This document shows, in pieces, positions 1-7,745 of a stretch of DNA of 39,436 nucleotides. Position 1 is the stretch's first letter. Each line of letters opens with the position of its first letter. The position numbers were made by a program, and so were the translations under genes. The notes beneath the pieces were generated by a model. That model did not search any database and was not told where the DNA came from. It saw only the letters and a list, made by a program, of their open reading frames with translations. The stretch is from JAHFJA01 sp964357385. Lineage in GTDB: Bacteria > Patescibacteriota > Patescibacteriia > JACQRZ01. The DNA lies in the NCBI GenBank assembly GCA_964357385.1, contig CAYHKW010000001.1, forward strand, positions 1 to 39,436, given 5' to 3'.

Positions 1-723
1 CTCACGGTTGGGAAAATATTTCTTGTCCATTACTTCTTCAATGAGTTGTTGTAACTCAGTTGGTAGCTTAGTTGCCTTTTTCTTTGATCTTGATGAAATG
101 CGCACAGACTTTGGTGTAGTCGCAGGCGACTGTTGTGGTGACACAATTGCCGCGGTCTCTGACATACGTTTTACAACGTTTGATATACCCTCCCTTTTAA
201 CTTCAAAGAGGTGATTATAGATCTCTACATATGTCTCTGGTACGCGCAAACTCATAAATGATTCTCTCTTGTAACGCAATATTCCCCCCACAAGGTCTTT
301 ATGGGGTCCAAACAATTCACAAAAATCTACTACACTCAATAGTTGTCTATTGTTGTATCGAAGATCATGAATGTCAAAGAATAATGCCAATTGTTGCTCA
401 CTCAGCAAAGCAATGGGAAGCATGCCCTTATAGACACGCCCAATTAACTCATTAACTTCCAGTAATGTGCGTTTCGCATCAGAACCCCATAACTCCATCA
501 ATACTGCAATCTGTGTTTCATCCGACAAGATCATATCACCATCTAAAAATGGGGTGATGATCACGGGGTCAAGACCCAGATCAAGTAAGACTTCTGTTCT
601 TTTCTCAGGGTTATCCATCTCTGCTATGTCTTTACAGAGATGATTTTTGATCTCAACTTGTGCTTTTGAGAGTTTTACAAACAACTCCTTCAAAATACTG
701 GGATCAACTTTTGGTCCTGTCAT
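1..723 (-). CDS. Orphan protein, C-terminus cut by window edge
   Basis: I do not recognise a family. The frame is open from the ATG at 723 to the window edge (241 codons with no stop), so the C-terminus is missing. The N-terminal 190 residues look mostly helical, with motifs such as LLDLGLDPVI and ELWGSDAKRTLLEVN. Residues about 200-225 are a low-complexity S/P/T/K linker (SPQQSPATTPK then SSRSKKKATK), and the visible end (LQQLIEEVMDKKYFPN) may start another helical part. No signal peptide or membrane segment is seen. The start is supported by GGAGGA six bases upstream of the ATG and by a consensus promoter at 772-800. This signal strength resembles that of the other orphan genes here rather than the housekeeping genes. 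Confidence 0.75.
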   Translation of the reverse strand, partial: MTGPKVDPSILKELFVKLSKAQVEIKNHLCKDIAEMDNPEKRTEVLLDLGLDPVIITPFLDGDMILSDETQIAVLMELWGSDAKRTLLEVNELIGRVYKGMLPIALLSEQQLALFFDIHDLRYNNRQLLSVVDFCELFGPHKDLVGGILRYKRESFMSLRVPETYVEIYNHLFEVKREGISNVVKRMSETAAIVSPQQSPATTPKSVRISSRSKKKATKLPTELQQLIEEVMDKKYFPNRE

Positions 724-771
724 TTTTTCCTCCTTATTTTCAAATTTCTAACCATAATTACGAATGGACGC

Positions 772-800
772 ACTATAGCAGATAACAACCGTCTTGTCAA
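772..800 (-). promoter_or_regulatory. Consensus sigma70-type promoter for the gene ending at 1
   Basis: On the minus strand, TTGACA (795-800) is separated by 17 bp from TATAGT (772-777). The bases just before the -10 are TGC, an extended -10. It lies about 50 bp upstream of the start codon at 723. Confidence 0.75.
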
Positions 801-914
801 GGGGTAAATAGCTCAAAAAACCTTTATTTTAAGGGATTTCTCGAAATTATTTGCTGATCGGTTCTCCACAATGAGATATAGGTGTTTTGGCTGGATTGAT
901 GATATATCTATCTC

Positions 915-936
915 AACAGGACACACTGTTCCTGTT
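915..936. promoter_or_regulatory. Inverted repeat upstream of the LTD gene
   Basis: AACAGGA (915-921) and TCCTGTT (930-936) are perfect 7-bp arms around an 8-base centre. They lie just before a TACAAT (941-946) that could be the -10 of the gene starting at 975. It could be an operator or a hairpin; no T-run follows, so it is not a typical terminator. Confidence 0.35.
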
Positions 937-974
937 TTGGTACAATACTAGACATAATCACTTTGTTTTTACCT

Positions 975-3900
975 ATGAATCGCACCGTATATGTGCTCCT
1001 CATTGTTTTAATACTAGTGCCTATTTCATCCCTGCCCCTGCACGCAGCGAGCACCGACATCGTAATCAATGAAATCGCTGCTTCTGAAAGCTCTGATCAT
1101 GAATGGATCGAAATTTACAACAAAGGTACTGCAGCAATCGACCTGACCGGATGGAAATTTTTTGAAGAAAATACTAATCACGGACTGTCTGCATTTCGCG
1201 GTGACATGACCATTGATCCCGGTGAATATGCGGTCATTGCCGATGTCGCTGCCAATACTGCTGCCGACTATCCGAGCTTTGCCGGAACTATTCTTGATAG
1301 TTCGTGGAGTACACTCACTGAAAGTGGTGAATCGCTTGCGCTCAAAGATAACACCGGAACGATCATCGAACAGTTTACCTATATTCCAGGACCCAATCAC
1401 TCACTTGAACGAGTTGATGCAACCCTTGCTGATTACACGGCAACAAACTGGAAAGAACACACCAGTGGCAATACCATCGGCGCACTCAATACTGCCAGCG
1501 TACCCATCACAACTCCTCCTGTCGAACCTCCTCCCGCTGAGCCGCCCCCAACAGAACCACCAGTGACCCCGCCAATAACTCCTCCAGCCACACCGCCGAG
1601 TGAAGCGGCAGCTCCTTCCGTTTCGTACGCGCATGGCGATATGTTTATTAACGAGTTTGTTTCTGATCCTGGTGATGAAGAAATAGAGTGGATTGAATTA
1701 TACAATCCTCAATCCAAAGATATTGATCTGACAGGCTGGACTATTGAAGACGGATCGAAAACTAAAACCAATCTTTCAGGCACCATTGGCACTAGTGCAA
1801 ACGATCGATTTTTTATCATTGAAAATCCAAAAGGAAAATTGAATAATGCCGGCGATCTGATCATATTGCGCGATCCCAATGGAACGCCGATTGATGAAGT
1901 TGTATTTGGCAATTGGGATGATGGAAACACGCTCAATAATGCGCCAGCCGCCAATGATCCTTCGGCAACGGCTCGCGCAAAAGATGGCAATGATAGTTTT
2001 AATAATTCTTTTGATTTCCGTATTACGACCAAGCCCACCAAAGGAAGTTCAAATGTTATCATCGACCCCGACGTAGAAAAAATAAACGATGCACGGCTAC
2101 CTTTCATAAAAGACATTATCATTTCAGAACTGCTTCCTGACCCTATCGGCACTGACACAAAAAATGAATTCATAGAACTCTACAATAAAGGTGATAAGGA
2201 CATCAATCTTGCCGGTTGGGAAATCGTGAATGCAGCCGGGCGTAAATATATTGTTGATACAAAAAAATTAAAAGACACCACCATAAAAACAAAAGGGTAT
2301 TTTGTCTTTGAACGACCGATTACAGGATTAGCGTTAAAAAATACCGGAGGAGATTCAATCACTCTTTATCAACCCGACGGCGAAAAACCCAACGCAACAT
2401 TTTCATATAAAGAGAAAACAACTCAGGGTCATGCGTATGCGTTTTTTCCTGATCAAGGAAGTAGCTGGACAACCACCCCCACCCCTGGTGCTGTCAACAT
2501 AAAAACACTGGCAAATGAACCACCCGATCCTGATATGGAAATGCCGACCAGCGGTGCAATTCTGGAAGAGTTAATCTTTGACGCATCAGATACCACCGAC
2601 CCTGAACAGGACACGCTGACATATGCATGGGATTTTGGGGACGGTCAAAAAGGCGAGGGCGTACAGCTGAGTCATCACTACACCAGCGCCGGACGGTATA
2701 AAGTAAGTCTCACCGTCAAAGATCCGACCAATGAGAAAAAAGCAACGAAGACGATTGTCATTGCGGCTGTAACACAAACAACCACTCCTCAACCCATGAC
2801 AAAAATACCTGAGGAAGAAATCCCCCAAAGCATCACAGGAATTTCACCAATTGTTATCAACGAAGTAGCTCCCAATCCAAAAGGAAGCGATGTAAACGAA
2901 TTTATCGAGCTGGCAAACATTTCCAATGCAGTCATCGATATTTCGGGATGGCGTGTTACCTATCAGTTGGGTAAAAAATCATATACCTTCCCCACCACAT
3001 CAACTATCGAAGGTGGGGCTCTTGTAGTTTTGACTCCAAAGACTAACAAGATACAACTGCGCAATGCCGCTGATACTGTTACGCTCTATAACAACGCAGG
3101 TGAATTTATGGATGTCCTTTCCTATGAAGATGCACCGGAAGCACAAAGTCTTTCACGCACCCAAGAAGGGGATTTTGTCTGGTCACCGGCCGTTACCCCT
3201 GGCATTACCAATACAGGCGGTAGTTCAGGAATGTCTGATACACAACTTTCTGGGCCTCAGAGCTTACTGACCAGTGTGAAAGCAAGCAGTACATCCGCTA
3301 AAAAATCATCCACAAAAACGAGTTCAAAAAAGACGGTTGCTATTGTCCAAACAACGATTGCCGGAGCACGCGAGTTGCCTCTTGATACGGCCGTGTCGGT
3401 GCAAGGGGTGGTATCCTCAATCCCTGGTGCATTGGGCGCTCACATTTTCTACTTGGCAGGATCGGGTATGCAAATCTACGTTTCAAATAATGACGTACCT
3501 ACCCTTGCCATCGGCGACACCGTTCAACTCACGGGCATTCGTTCTCAAATCAGCGACGAAGCACGCATCAAAGTGGGTAAAGATAATTCAATCCGCTTTG
3601 TCAGCCACGGCGCAGCTCCCATACCCCACCCCATCAGCATCACCGATATGGGTGAGGAATACGAGGGTAGTTTGGTAACCATAAAAGGTGATGTGGTCAA
3701 AACCCAATGGCCGAGCATATACATTGATGATGGTACTGATGAAGCACGAGTGTATATAAAAACATCAACCGGCATCCCCCGAATGAAAATTGAAAAAGAA
3801 AGCATTCTCCAAGCAACCGGCATCGTCAGTCAAACTTCTTCTGGCTATCGTCTCCTTCCTCGCACAAAAGACGATCTCGTGTTTTCAAATGCACAAGCAG

Positions 3901-4064
3901 CATCTTCGACTGATTCGGCAGCGGTACAATCCAATGACTCAACCTTAACCCTTTCCGGATCAGACAAACCGATCCCGCTTATTCAAATTGGCGTTGTTTC
4001 ACTCTTTGGTATAGTATTTCTGGCAAGCAGTATGTACATTCAACGACGATCATCGAAAAAATAG
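975..4064 (+). CDS. Secreted multi-LTD/PKD surface protein with C-terminal membrane anchor
   Basis: About 1029 residues. The N-terminus (MNRTVYVLLIVLILVPISS) is a signal peptide, cleaved near LHA-AS. Four lamin-tail (LTD) repeats follow, each with an INE(I/F/L/V) strand and an E-(W/F)-IE-(I/L) strand, at about residues 26-150, 220-330, 380-505 and 630-750. A proline-rich linker (P, E and T) lies at about 175-205. A PKD domain at about 525-600 carries the YAWDFGDG motif. A Ser/Lys linker (about 765-795) leads to an OB-fold-like region (about 800-905), then a Ser-rich stretch, one membrane helix near the end (IQIGVVSLFGIVFLASSMYI) and a basic RRSSKK tail. The order is that of an exported, membrane-anchored surface protein. 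An in-frame TTG at 963 exists, but the ATG at 975 gives a standard signal peptide. LTD proteins of this type are common in Patescibacteria; the ligand is unknown. Confidence 0.85.
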   Translation: MNRTVYVLLIVLILVPISSLPLHAASTDIVINEIAASESSDHEWIEIYNKGTAAIDLTGWKFFEENTNHGLSAFRGDMTIDPGEYAVIADVAANTAADYPSFAGTILDSSWSTLTESGESLALKDNTGTIIEQFTYIPGPNHSLERVDATLADYTATNWKEHTSGNTIGALNTASVPITTPPVEPPPAEPPPTEPPVTPPITPPATPPSEAAAPSVSYAHGDMFINEFVSDPGDEEIEWIELYNPQSKDIDLTGWTIEDGSKTKTNLSGTIGTSANDRFFIIENPKGKLNNAGDLIILRDPNGTPIDEVVFGNWDDGNTLNNAPAANDPSATARAKDGNDSFNNSFDFRITTKPTKGSSNVIIDPDVEKINDARLPFIKDIIISELLPDPIGTDTKNEFIELYNKGDKDINLAGWEIVNAAGRKYIVDTKKLKDTTIKTKGYFVFERPITGLALKNTGGDSITLYQPDGEKPNATFSYKEKTTQGHAYAFFPDQGSSWTTTPTPGAVNIKTLANEPPDPDMEMPTSGAILEELIFDASDTTDPEQDTLTYAWDFGDGQKGEGVQLSHHYTSAGRYKVSLTVKDPTNEKKATKTIVIAAVTQTTTPQPMTKIPEEEIPQSITGISPIVINEVAPNPKGSDVNEFIELANISNAVIDISGWRVTYQLGKKSYTFPTTSTIEGGALVVLTPKTNKIQLRNAADTVTLYNNAGEFMDVLSYEDAPEAQSLSRTQEGDFVWSPAVTPGITNTGGSSGMSDTQLSGPQSLLTSVKASSTSAKKSSTKTSSKKTVAIVQTTIAGARELPLDTAVSVQGVVSSIPGALGAHIFYLAGSGMQIYVSNNDVPTLAIGDTVQLTGIRSQISDEARIKVGKDNSIRFVSHGAAPIPHPISITDMGEEYEGSLVTIKGDVVKTQWPSIYIDDGTDEARVYIKTSTGIPRMKIEKESILQATGIVSQTSSGYRLLPRTKDDLVFSNAQAASSTDSAAVQSNDSTLTLSGSDKPIPLIQIGVVSLFGIVFLASSMYIQRRSSKK

Positions 4065-4072
4065 CCCCCACC

Positions 4073-4100
4073 TTGACATATTGATCTTATTTGTTATATT
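4073..4100 (+). promoter_or_regulatory. Promoter of the 4140 gene
   Basis: TTGACA (4073-4078), a 16-bp spacer and TATATT (4095-4100). The predicted leader is about 33 bases and holds a GGAAGGA ribosome binding site. Confidence 0.75.
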
Positions 4101-4139
4101 CCCGGTGTATATTGAAATGAAAAAAGGAAGGACAGAAGA

Positions 4140-5291
4140 ATGAGAACAAAACAACAGGCCACTCGATATATTATCGATGCCCTGGCTCGAAAGCCCGCTC
4201 TTTTACAACACGCATTTTTGAGTGCATTATCACCCAAAGATCTTGATGCTGATACTCTCATGAACATCACACGAAGCTTCAATGAGCGATACGGCAAAGG
4301 TGAAAATGTTATGGAAAAAATTGATATAGCAACCTTATGTGCGATCATGTTCTTTCCTGAACAATTCACCTTGAACGATATGATCAATGCTCAAGGATCC
4401 CGATTCCGTTTCACCGCTTGGAAAGCAGCGGAGTTGGCTCGAGCACTTCCCAAAGAATCTCTTGATCTGGCGCACCTTATCGGATGTCTGGAAAAAGGAG
4501 ATTGTCCCGAAGCAGAATTAGCCCGAACGCTTGCCCTTTCGATTCCCGGCGACATGCTGGACTTTAAAATTTTCTGTTATTTTGATAATTCCATGTATAA
4601 CGACATACATATGTTCATACATGAATTGGCACTAAAAATTAAACCAGAACGCATATCATATGATGATCTCATGTTGATACCTTCTGAAACTGAACGCCAA
4701 CATCGTCGTCCCAGAGAATTAGGATTCCTCATGCTCGTCAATAAATTTCCAGAACGCCTTACTTTGGAAGATATCAGTCAGATACTACAAACAACCACTG
4801 ATGCACGCATTACGCAGTCCGCATTAGAGTTATGGAAACAGAAATTGTCACTTGATAACGACTGGCGCTTTACCCACACGACAACATCTATTACCCAAAA
4901 AACGCTTGTTCAATATATCAAAACAACGTCATATACACTTGATGGGCTTTGGAAATTGGCAAATGACAGTGACACTCCGGAAGAAAAAGAATTTATACAC
5001 CGGATGTTGCTCATAAAACACAAGGCAGAGTTAGATATACCAAGAATCGAATGGATTTACGGCGATTCAAAATCAATAGATATCCAATCGCTTGCGTTGC
5101 GAGCGTTGGAAGGCCTAGACAAAGAACGTCTTTCGTTCCCAAGGCTCGTTGACCTTTATCAACATTGGCACGAGAGTGATGTGTGGCATTCTGCGGTAGG
5201 ACTTATCTTTTGTCATTTCAGAGAAGAATTGAATACTGCTGAAAAAAATAATATTATCTCACTGTATAACGAATTATTCCAATACACCTAG
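4140..5291 (+). CDS. Orphan helical protein, 383 aa
   Basis: No family recognised. The 383 residues are predicted to be mainly alpha-helical, with recurring short units (ALARKPALLQHAFLSALSPKDLD, FFPEQFTLNDMI, NKFPERLTLEDISQILQ, HRMLLIKHKAELD) that suggest a helical solenoid, perhaps HEAT/ARM-like. The phrase F-P-E-(Q/R)-(F/L)-T-L-(N/E)-D occurs twice (about residues 79 and 206), supporting an internal repeat. There is no signal peptide or membrane helix, so it is probably cytoplasmic. The gene stands alone: own consensus promoter, GGAAGGA before the ATG, and a terminator at 5334-5360. A scaffold role would be guesswork. Confidence 0.75.
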   Translation: MRTKQQATRYIIDALARKPALLQHAFLSALSPKDLDADTLMNITRSFNERYGKGENVMEKIDIATLCAIMFFPEQFTLNDMINAQGSRFRFTAWKAAELARALPKESLDLAHLIGCLEKGDCPEAELARTLALSIPGDMLDFKIFCYFDNSMYNDIHMFIHELALKIKPERISYDDLMLIPSETERQHRRPRELGFLMLVNKFPERLTLEDISQILQTTTDARITQSALELWKQKLSLDNDWRFTHTTTSITQKTLVQYIKTTSYTLDGLWKLANDSDTPEEKEFIHRMLLIKHKAELDIPRIEWIYGDSKSIDIQSLALRALEGLDKERLSFPRLVDLYQHWHESDVWHSAVGLIFCHFREELNTAEKNNIISLYNELFQYT

Positions 5292-5297
5292 CACACC

Positions 5298-5325
5298 TTC
5301 AAAAAACAAATGAGAATGCTATGAT
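5298..5325 (+). promoter_or_regulatory. Possible rlmH promoter
   Basis: TTCAAA (5298-5303), a 16-bp spacer and an extended -10 TGCTATGAT ending at 5325. The predicted start of transcription falls immediately before the hairpin at 5334-5354. Confidence 0.4.
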
Positions 5326-5333
5326 GACCATTA

Positions 5334-5360
5334 CCTTGATAACCAATATCAAGGTTTTTT
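5334..5360 (+). terminator. Hairpin plus T-run just upstream of rlmH
   Basis: CCTTGATA, five-base loop, TATCAAGG, then six Ts. It probably ends the 4140 transcript, but it is only 12 bases before the rlmH ATG and just after a possible rlmH promoter, so it may also act in the rlmH leader. Confidence 0.7.
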
Positions 5361-5372
5361 ATTACCAATCCT

Positions 5373-5843
5373 ATGTATCCTGTAACCATCATCACCGTCG
5401 GCTCGCTCAAAGAGAAATACTGGAAGGAAGCGGAAGCAGAATATACCAAGCGACTTTCGCAGTGGGCGGGTATTACGATTAAAGAGATTAAGGAAATTTC
5501 TTTCGCTGATATGAATGAAAAATCAGACGTATTAAAAAAGGAGGCAGCGTTAATCACAAAACAAATCCCGCGTGATAGTATCCTCATTGCGCTTGATGTT
5601 CATGGAAAGGGGTATGCATCTGAAACATTTGCAGGACTTTTGGAAAGTAAGCTTGATAGGGGCGTTCCTATCACATTTATTATTGGCGGACCATTGGGGA
5701 TATCAGAAGAGATTACGTCGCGTGCCGATATTGTATGGTCGCTTTCTCCCTTGACGGTTACTCACCAGATTGCTAGAGTATTGTTGCATGAGCAGTTGTA
5801 CCGAGCCTTTTGTATTATAAAGAAAAAGACGTACCACTATTAA
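5373..5843 (+). CDS. rlmH: 23S rRNA (pseudouridine1915-N3)-methyltransferase RlmH
   Basis: RlmH is a SPOUT-class methyltransferase that methylates pseudouridine 1915 in helix 69 of 23S rRNA, using S-adenosylmethionine. At 156 aa it has the usual length. Family features are visible: the N-terminal (I/V)-GSLK-x-KYW motif, ALDVHGKGYASETFA in the middle, FIIGGPLGI of the knotted SAM pocket (about 107-115), SLSPLTVTHQIARVLLHEQLYRAF, and the C-terminal tyrosine/histidine end (YHY in place of the usual YH-K/R-E). No Shine-Dalgarno is seen before the ATG. tRNA-Gly follows after four bases. Confidence 0.95.
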   Translation: MYPVTIITVGSLKEKYWKEAEAEYTKRLSQWAGITIKEIKEISFADMNEKSDVLKKEAALITKQIPRDSILIALDVHGKGYASETFAGLLESKLDRGVPITFIIGGPLGISEEITSRADIVWSLSPLTVTHQIARVLLHEQLYRAFCIIKKKTYHY

Positions 5844-5847
5844 GCAT

Positions 5848-5922
5848 GCGGGTATCGTATAATGGTTATTATGGAACCTTGCCAAGGTTCAGATAGGGGT
5901 CCGATTCCCCTTACCCGCTCCA
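5848..5922 (+). tRNA. tRNA-Gly(GCC), CCA encoded
   Basis: Full cloverleaf: acceptor GCGGGTA/TACCCGC (7 bp), D arm with AATGGTTA loop, anticodon stem GAACC/GGTTC around TTGCCAA (anticodon GCC at 5881-5883), T arm AGGGG/CCCCT around TCCGATT. Discriminator T at 5919, then CCA encoded at 5920-5922. A terminator follows at 5930-5955. This gene is the left anchor of the accessory block to 10130; degenerate copies of its 3' part recur inside it. Confidence 0.95.
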
Positions 5923-5929
5923 TCAAAAG

Positions 5930-5955
5930 AATCCTTTAAACACAAGGATTTTTTT
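5930..5955 (+). terminator. Terminator of tRNA-Gly
   Basis: AATCCTT, seven-base loop, AAGGATT, then a run of Ts. The bases around it (CCGCTCCA ... AAAGAATCCTT ... GATTTTTTTGATA) match parts of the downstream repeats at 7622-7672 and 9205-9257. Confidence 0.8.
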
Positions 5956-6004
5956 GATACAGGAAAAGTAAGGATCAGACCTGTTATAGTTTTAGTAAGA
6001 AATA

Positions 6005-6032
6005 AAAACCTGATCAATTTTGATCAGGTTTT
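6005..6032. terminator. Bidirectional terminator
   Basis: AAAACCTGATCA / TGATCAGGTTTT, a perfect 12-bp stem with an ATTT loop and T-runs on both strands. It serves the minus-strand gene ending at 6052 and blocks read-through from the tRNA side. Confidence 0.8.
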
Positions 6033-6051
6033 CCATTTTAATGATTTGACT

Positions 6052-6666
6052 TTACGATGGTAATGGAAGGTTAATTTCCGCTCCATATTTTTCAAACCAT
6101 TCTCTTCCTGCTTTTAGGAACTCCTCGACTCCTTTTTCCCATGAATCATCTGAAGTATCTTCTTCGGATCCTTTGAAATAGTTGAAATTCCCAAAATTGT
6201 CATATTCCCAAACTGTAGCAAGGGCCTTACCTTCACTAAAACGAAAGTCCAGTGCCGCAATGACGATAGTCTCGCCATCTTGGTCGTCAACTTCCCATAG
6301 AACAGAGAAAAGATATATATAGTAATAGCCTTCCTTCTCAGGCTTTCTTTCTTCGGTACGAATAGCCTCCTCATTCAAGAGATAGTTTTCAACATTATGA
6401 CCAGTTATGGCCGCATGTTTTCGTAACATATCATTGGTTGTTCCTTTCTTGTATGTTTCCCAATTTGCATGACCCATGCTTTGAAAATCAAACTTGGCGC
6501 GTGGAACGAGCTTTTTTATGTGCTCAACCCATTTTTGAATGATCTCATCTGCTTCTTGTTTTGTAATGATCTTTCCATTAGAGGTGAACTCTAACGCAGC
6601 TGTTCTTTTTTCTGCTGTGTTGCTTGTTTTTACTACCTGAGGTAGTTCGATTGTTACTTTTTCCAT
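6052..6666 (-). CDS. Orphan cytoplasmic protein, 204 aa
   Basis: Not recognised. The 204-residue protein is acidic, with no signal peptide or membrane helix. A helical first half (KQEADEIIQKWVEHIKKL) is followed by a strand-rich aromatic middle (EGYYYIYLFSVLWEVDD) and a C-terminal part with FRFSEGKALATVWEYDNFGNFNYF, then an acidic helix. AGGAGAG before the ATG and a consensus promoter at 6720-6748 support the start. It is the first gene of the accessory block behind tRNA-Gly and is divergent from the TrmB-type regulator at 6818, which is therefore a candidate regulator by position only. Confidence 0.7.
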   Translation of the reverse strand: MEKVTIELPQVVKTSNTAEKRTAALEFTSNGKIITKQEADEIIQKWVEHIKKLVPRAKFDFQSMGHANWETYKKGTTNDMLRKHAAITGHNVENYLLNEEAIRTEERKPEKEGYYYIYLFSVLWEVDDQDGETIVIAALDFRFSEGKALATVWEYDNFGNFNYFKGSEEDTSDDSWEKGVEEFLKAGREWFEKYGAEINLPLPS

Positions 6667-6719
6667 TATTCTCTCCTTTTTCTATGATATTGTAAGTAAC
6701 GCTCCGCTACTTGAAATAA

Positions 6720-6748
6720 AGGATATCACAATACTTTGATTTTGTCAA
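6720..6748 (-). promoter_or_regulatory. Promoter of the 6052-6666 gene
   Basis: Minus strand: TTGACA (6743-6748), 17-bp spacer, TATCCT (6720-6725). Confidence 0.65.
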
Positions 6749-6817
6749 TACTTCTTAACACTTTTTGTTTTATAAACAAGATGCTATGATTATTTTGTTA
6801 TTATTTATTAACAACAA

Positions 6818-7585
6818 ATGAAAGAACTTTTAACAAAACTTGGTTTATCTGATAAAGAAATAACTCTTTTCGTTACTCTCTACTCGCAAAGAAGGGGTAC
6901 TCCTGCCATACTTTCTGAACAAACAAAACTTAATCGTTCCACTGTGTATGTTCTACTTGAGGAGTTACACCACAAGGGATACATTGCTGAAGACCTGTCT
7001 GCCTTGAAACAAACATTTGTTGCTCTGGATCCTGATGAGTTATTGGGACTCATTCCAAAAATAGAATCAGAAACAAAAGAAAGGGAAAAGAATATACGTG
7101 AACTTGTTTCTTTATTAAAAGAACAGCTTGATAACAGTGAAATCCATGTGCCTAAAATAACGTATATTCGCGAAGATCAGATTGAACAACATTTGTATGC
7201 CCGTACTCCCATTTGGAATAAAAGTATAAAAGAAACAAAAATGGACATTATGGGTTACTACGACCATACATTTGTAGACTTATATCACACCTGGATCGAT
7301 TGGTATTATACTCAGCCTTCGTCAAAAAATATAAACCTGCGACTCCTCACTAATGAAAGTGATTTTGAGAAAAATGTAATGGCAAAGAAAGGATATGAAA
7401 AAAGGAATATCGTATTTTGGGATGGTATCGGCAACATCACATACTCTACCTGGATTTACGGTGATTATACTTTGTTAGTAAATACACGGACCCACCCGTT
7501 CTCTATCATTGAAATCTTTGATAAACATTATGCGCAGAGCCAAGCTCAGATTTTTGAGGTTTTGTGGGATCAAGCAACAAAATAA
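6818..7585 (+). CDS. TrmB-family transcriptional regulator
   Basis: The N-terminal 75 residues form a TrmB-type winged helix: LTKLGLSDKEITLFVTLYS, then the recognition helix in LNRSTVYVLLEELHHKGYI. A coiled-coil-like segment follows (about 85-112, ESETKEREKNIRELVSLLKEQL), then a C-terminal effector-type domain ending in FSIIEIFDKHYAQSQAQIFEVLWDQ, the usual TrmB end. At 255 aa the length is normal. Archaeal TrmB proteins bind sugars; here the ligand is unknown. No Shine-Dalgarno precedes the ATG, unlike the divergent neighbour. A terminal fragment of a similar protein is at 29683-29856. Confidence 0.85.
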   Translation: MKELLTKLGLSDKEITLFVTLYSQRRGTPAILSEQTKLNRSTVYVLLEELHHKGYIAEDLSALKQTFVALDPDELLGLIPKIESETKEREKNIRELVSLLKEQLDNSEIHVPKITYIREDQIEQHLYARTPIWNKSIKETKMDIMGYYDHTFVDLYHTWIDWYYTQPSSKNINLRLLTNESDFEKNVMAKKGYEKRNIVFWDGIGNITYSTWIYGDYTLLVNTRTHPFSIIEIFDKHYAQSQAQIFEVLWDQATK

Positions 7586-7621
7586 TATGTTTCACTCCAT
7601 TTTTCACCTGGTTCTTTAGGT

Positions 7622-7672
7622 AATAGGTCTTAACGTCATCCACTATCTCGCCCCAAAAGAATCCTTCGAAAA
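7622..7672 (+). repeat. tRNA-Gly 3'-end-like repeat, copy A
   Basis: Contains AATAGGTCTTAACGTCATCC followed by ACTATCTCGCCCCAAAAGAATCCTT. It shares AATAGGTCTTAAC(G/A)TCA(T/C)CCACTA with copy C, and (G/A)TCATCCACTA(C/T)C(C/T)CGC(C/T)CC with copy B. The segment CGCCCC-AAAAGAATCCTT resembles the end of tRNA-Gly and its terminator (CGCTCCA-TC-AAAAGAATCCTT at 5917-5936). Same orientation as the tRNA. Confidence 0.6.
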
Positions 7673-7690
7673 ATAAATTCTTTATAAGAA

Positions 7691-7723
7691 AATAACCATA
7701 TTGATATGAGCAATATGGTTATT
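7691..7723. terminator. Terminator of the repeat-protein gene
   Basis: AATAACCATATTG / CAATATGGTTATT, a perfect 13-bp stem with a 7-base loop, just past the stop codon of the minus-strand gene at 7746. A T-rich stretch follows on the minus strand. Confidence 0.75.
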
Positions 7724-7745
7724 GTTAATTACATTTCTAAATCAC

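Noticed and set aside
1026..2173. Long antisense frames inside the LTD gene (for example 1709-2173 and 1026-1400, minus strand).
   Set aside because: They are shadows of a strongly coding plus-strand frame and show no family motifs or start signals.
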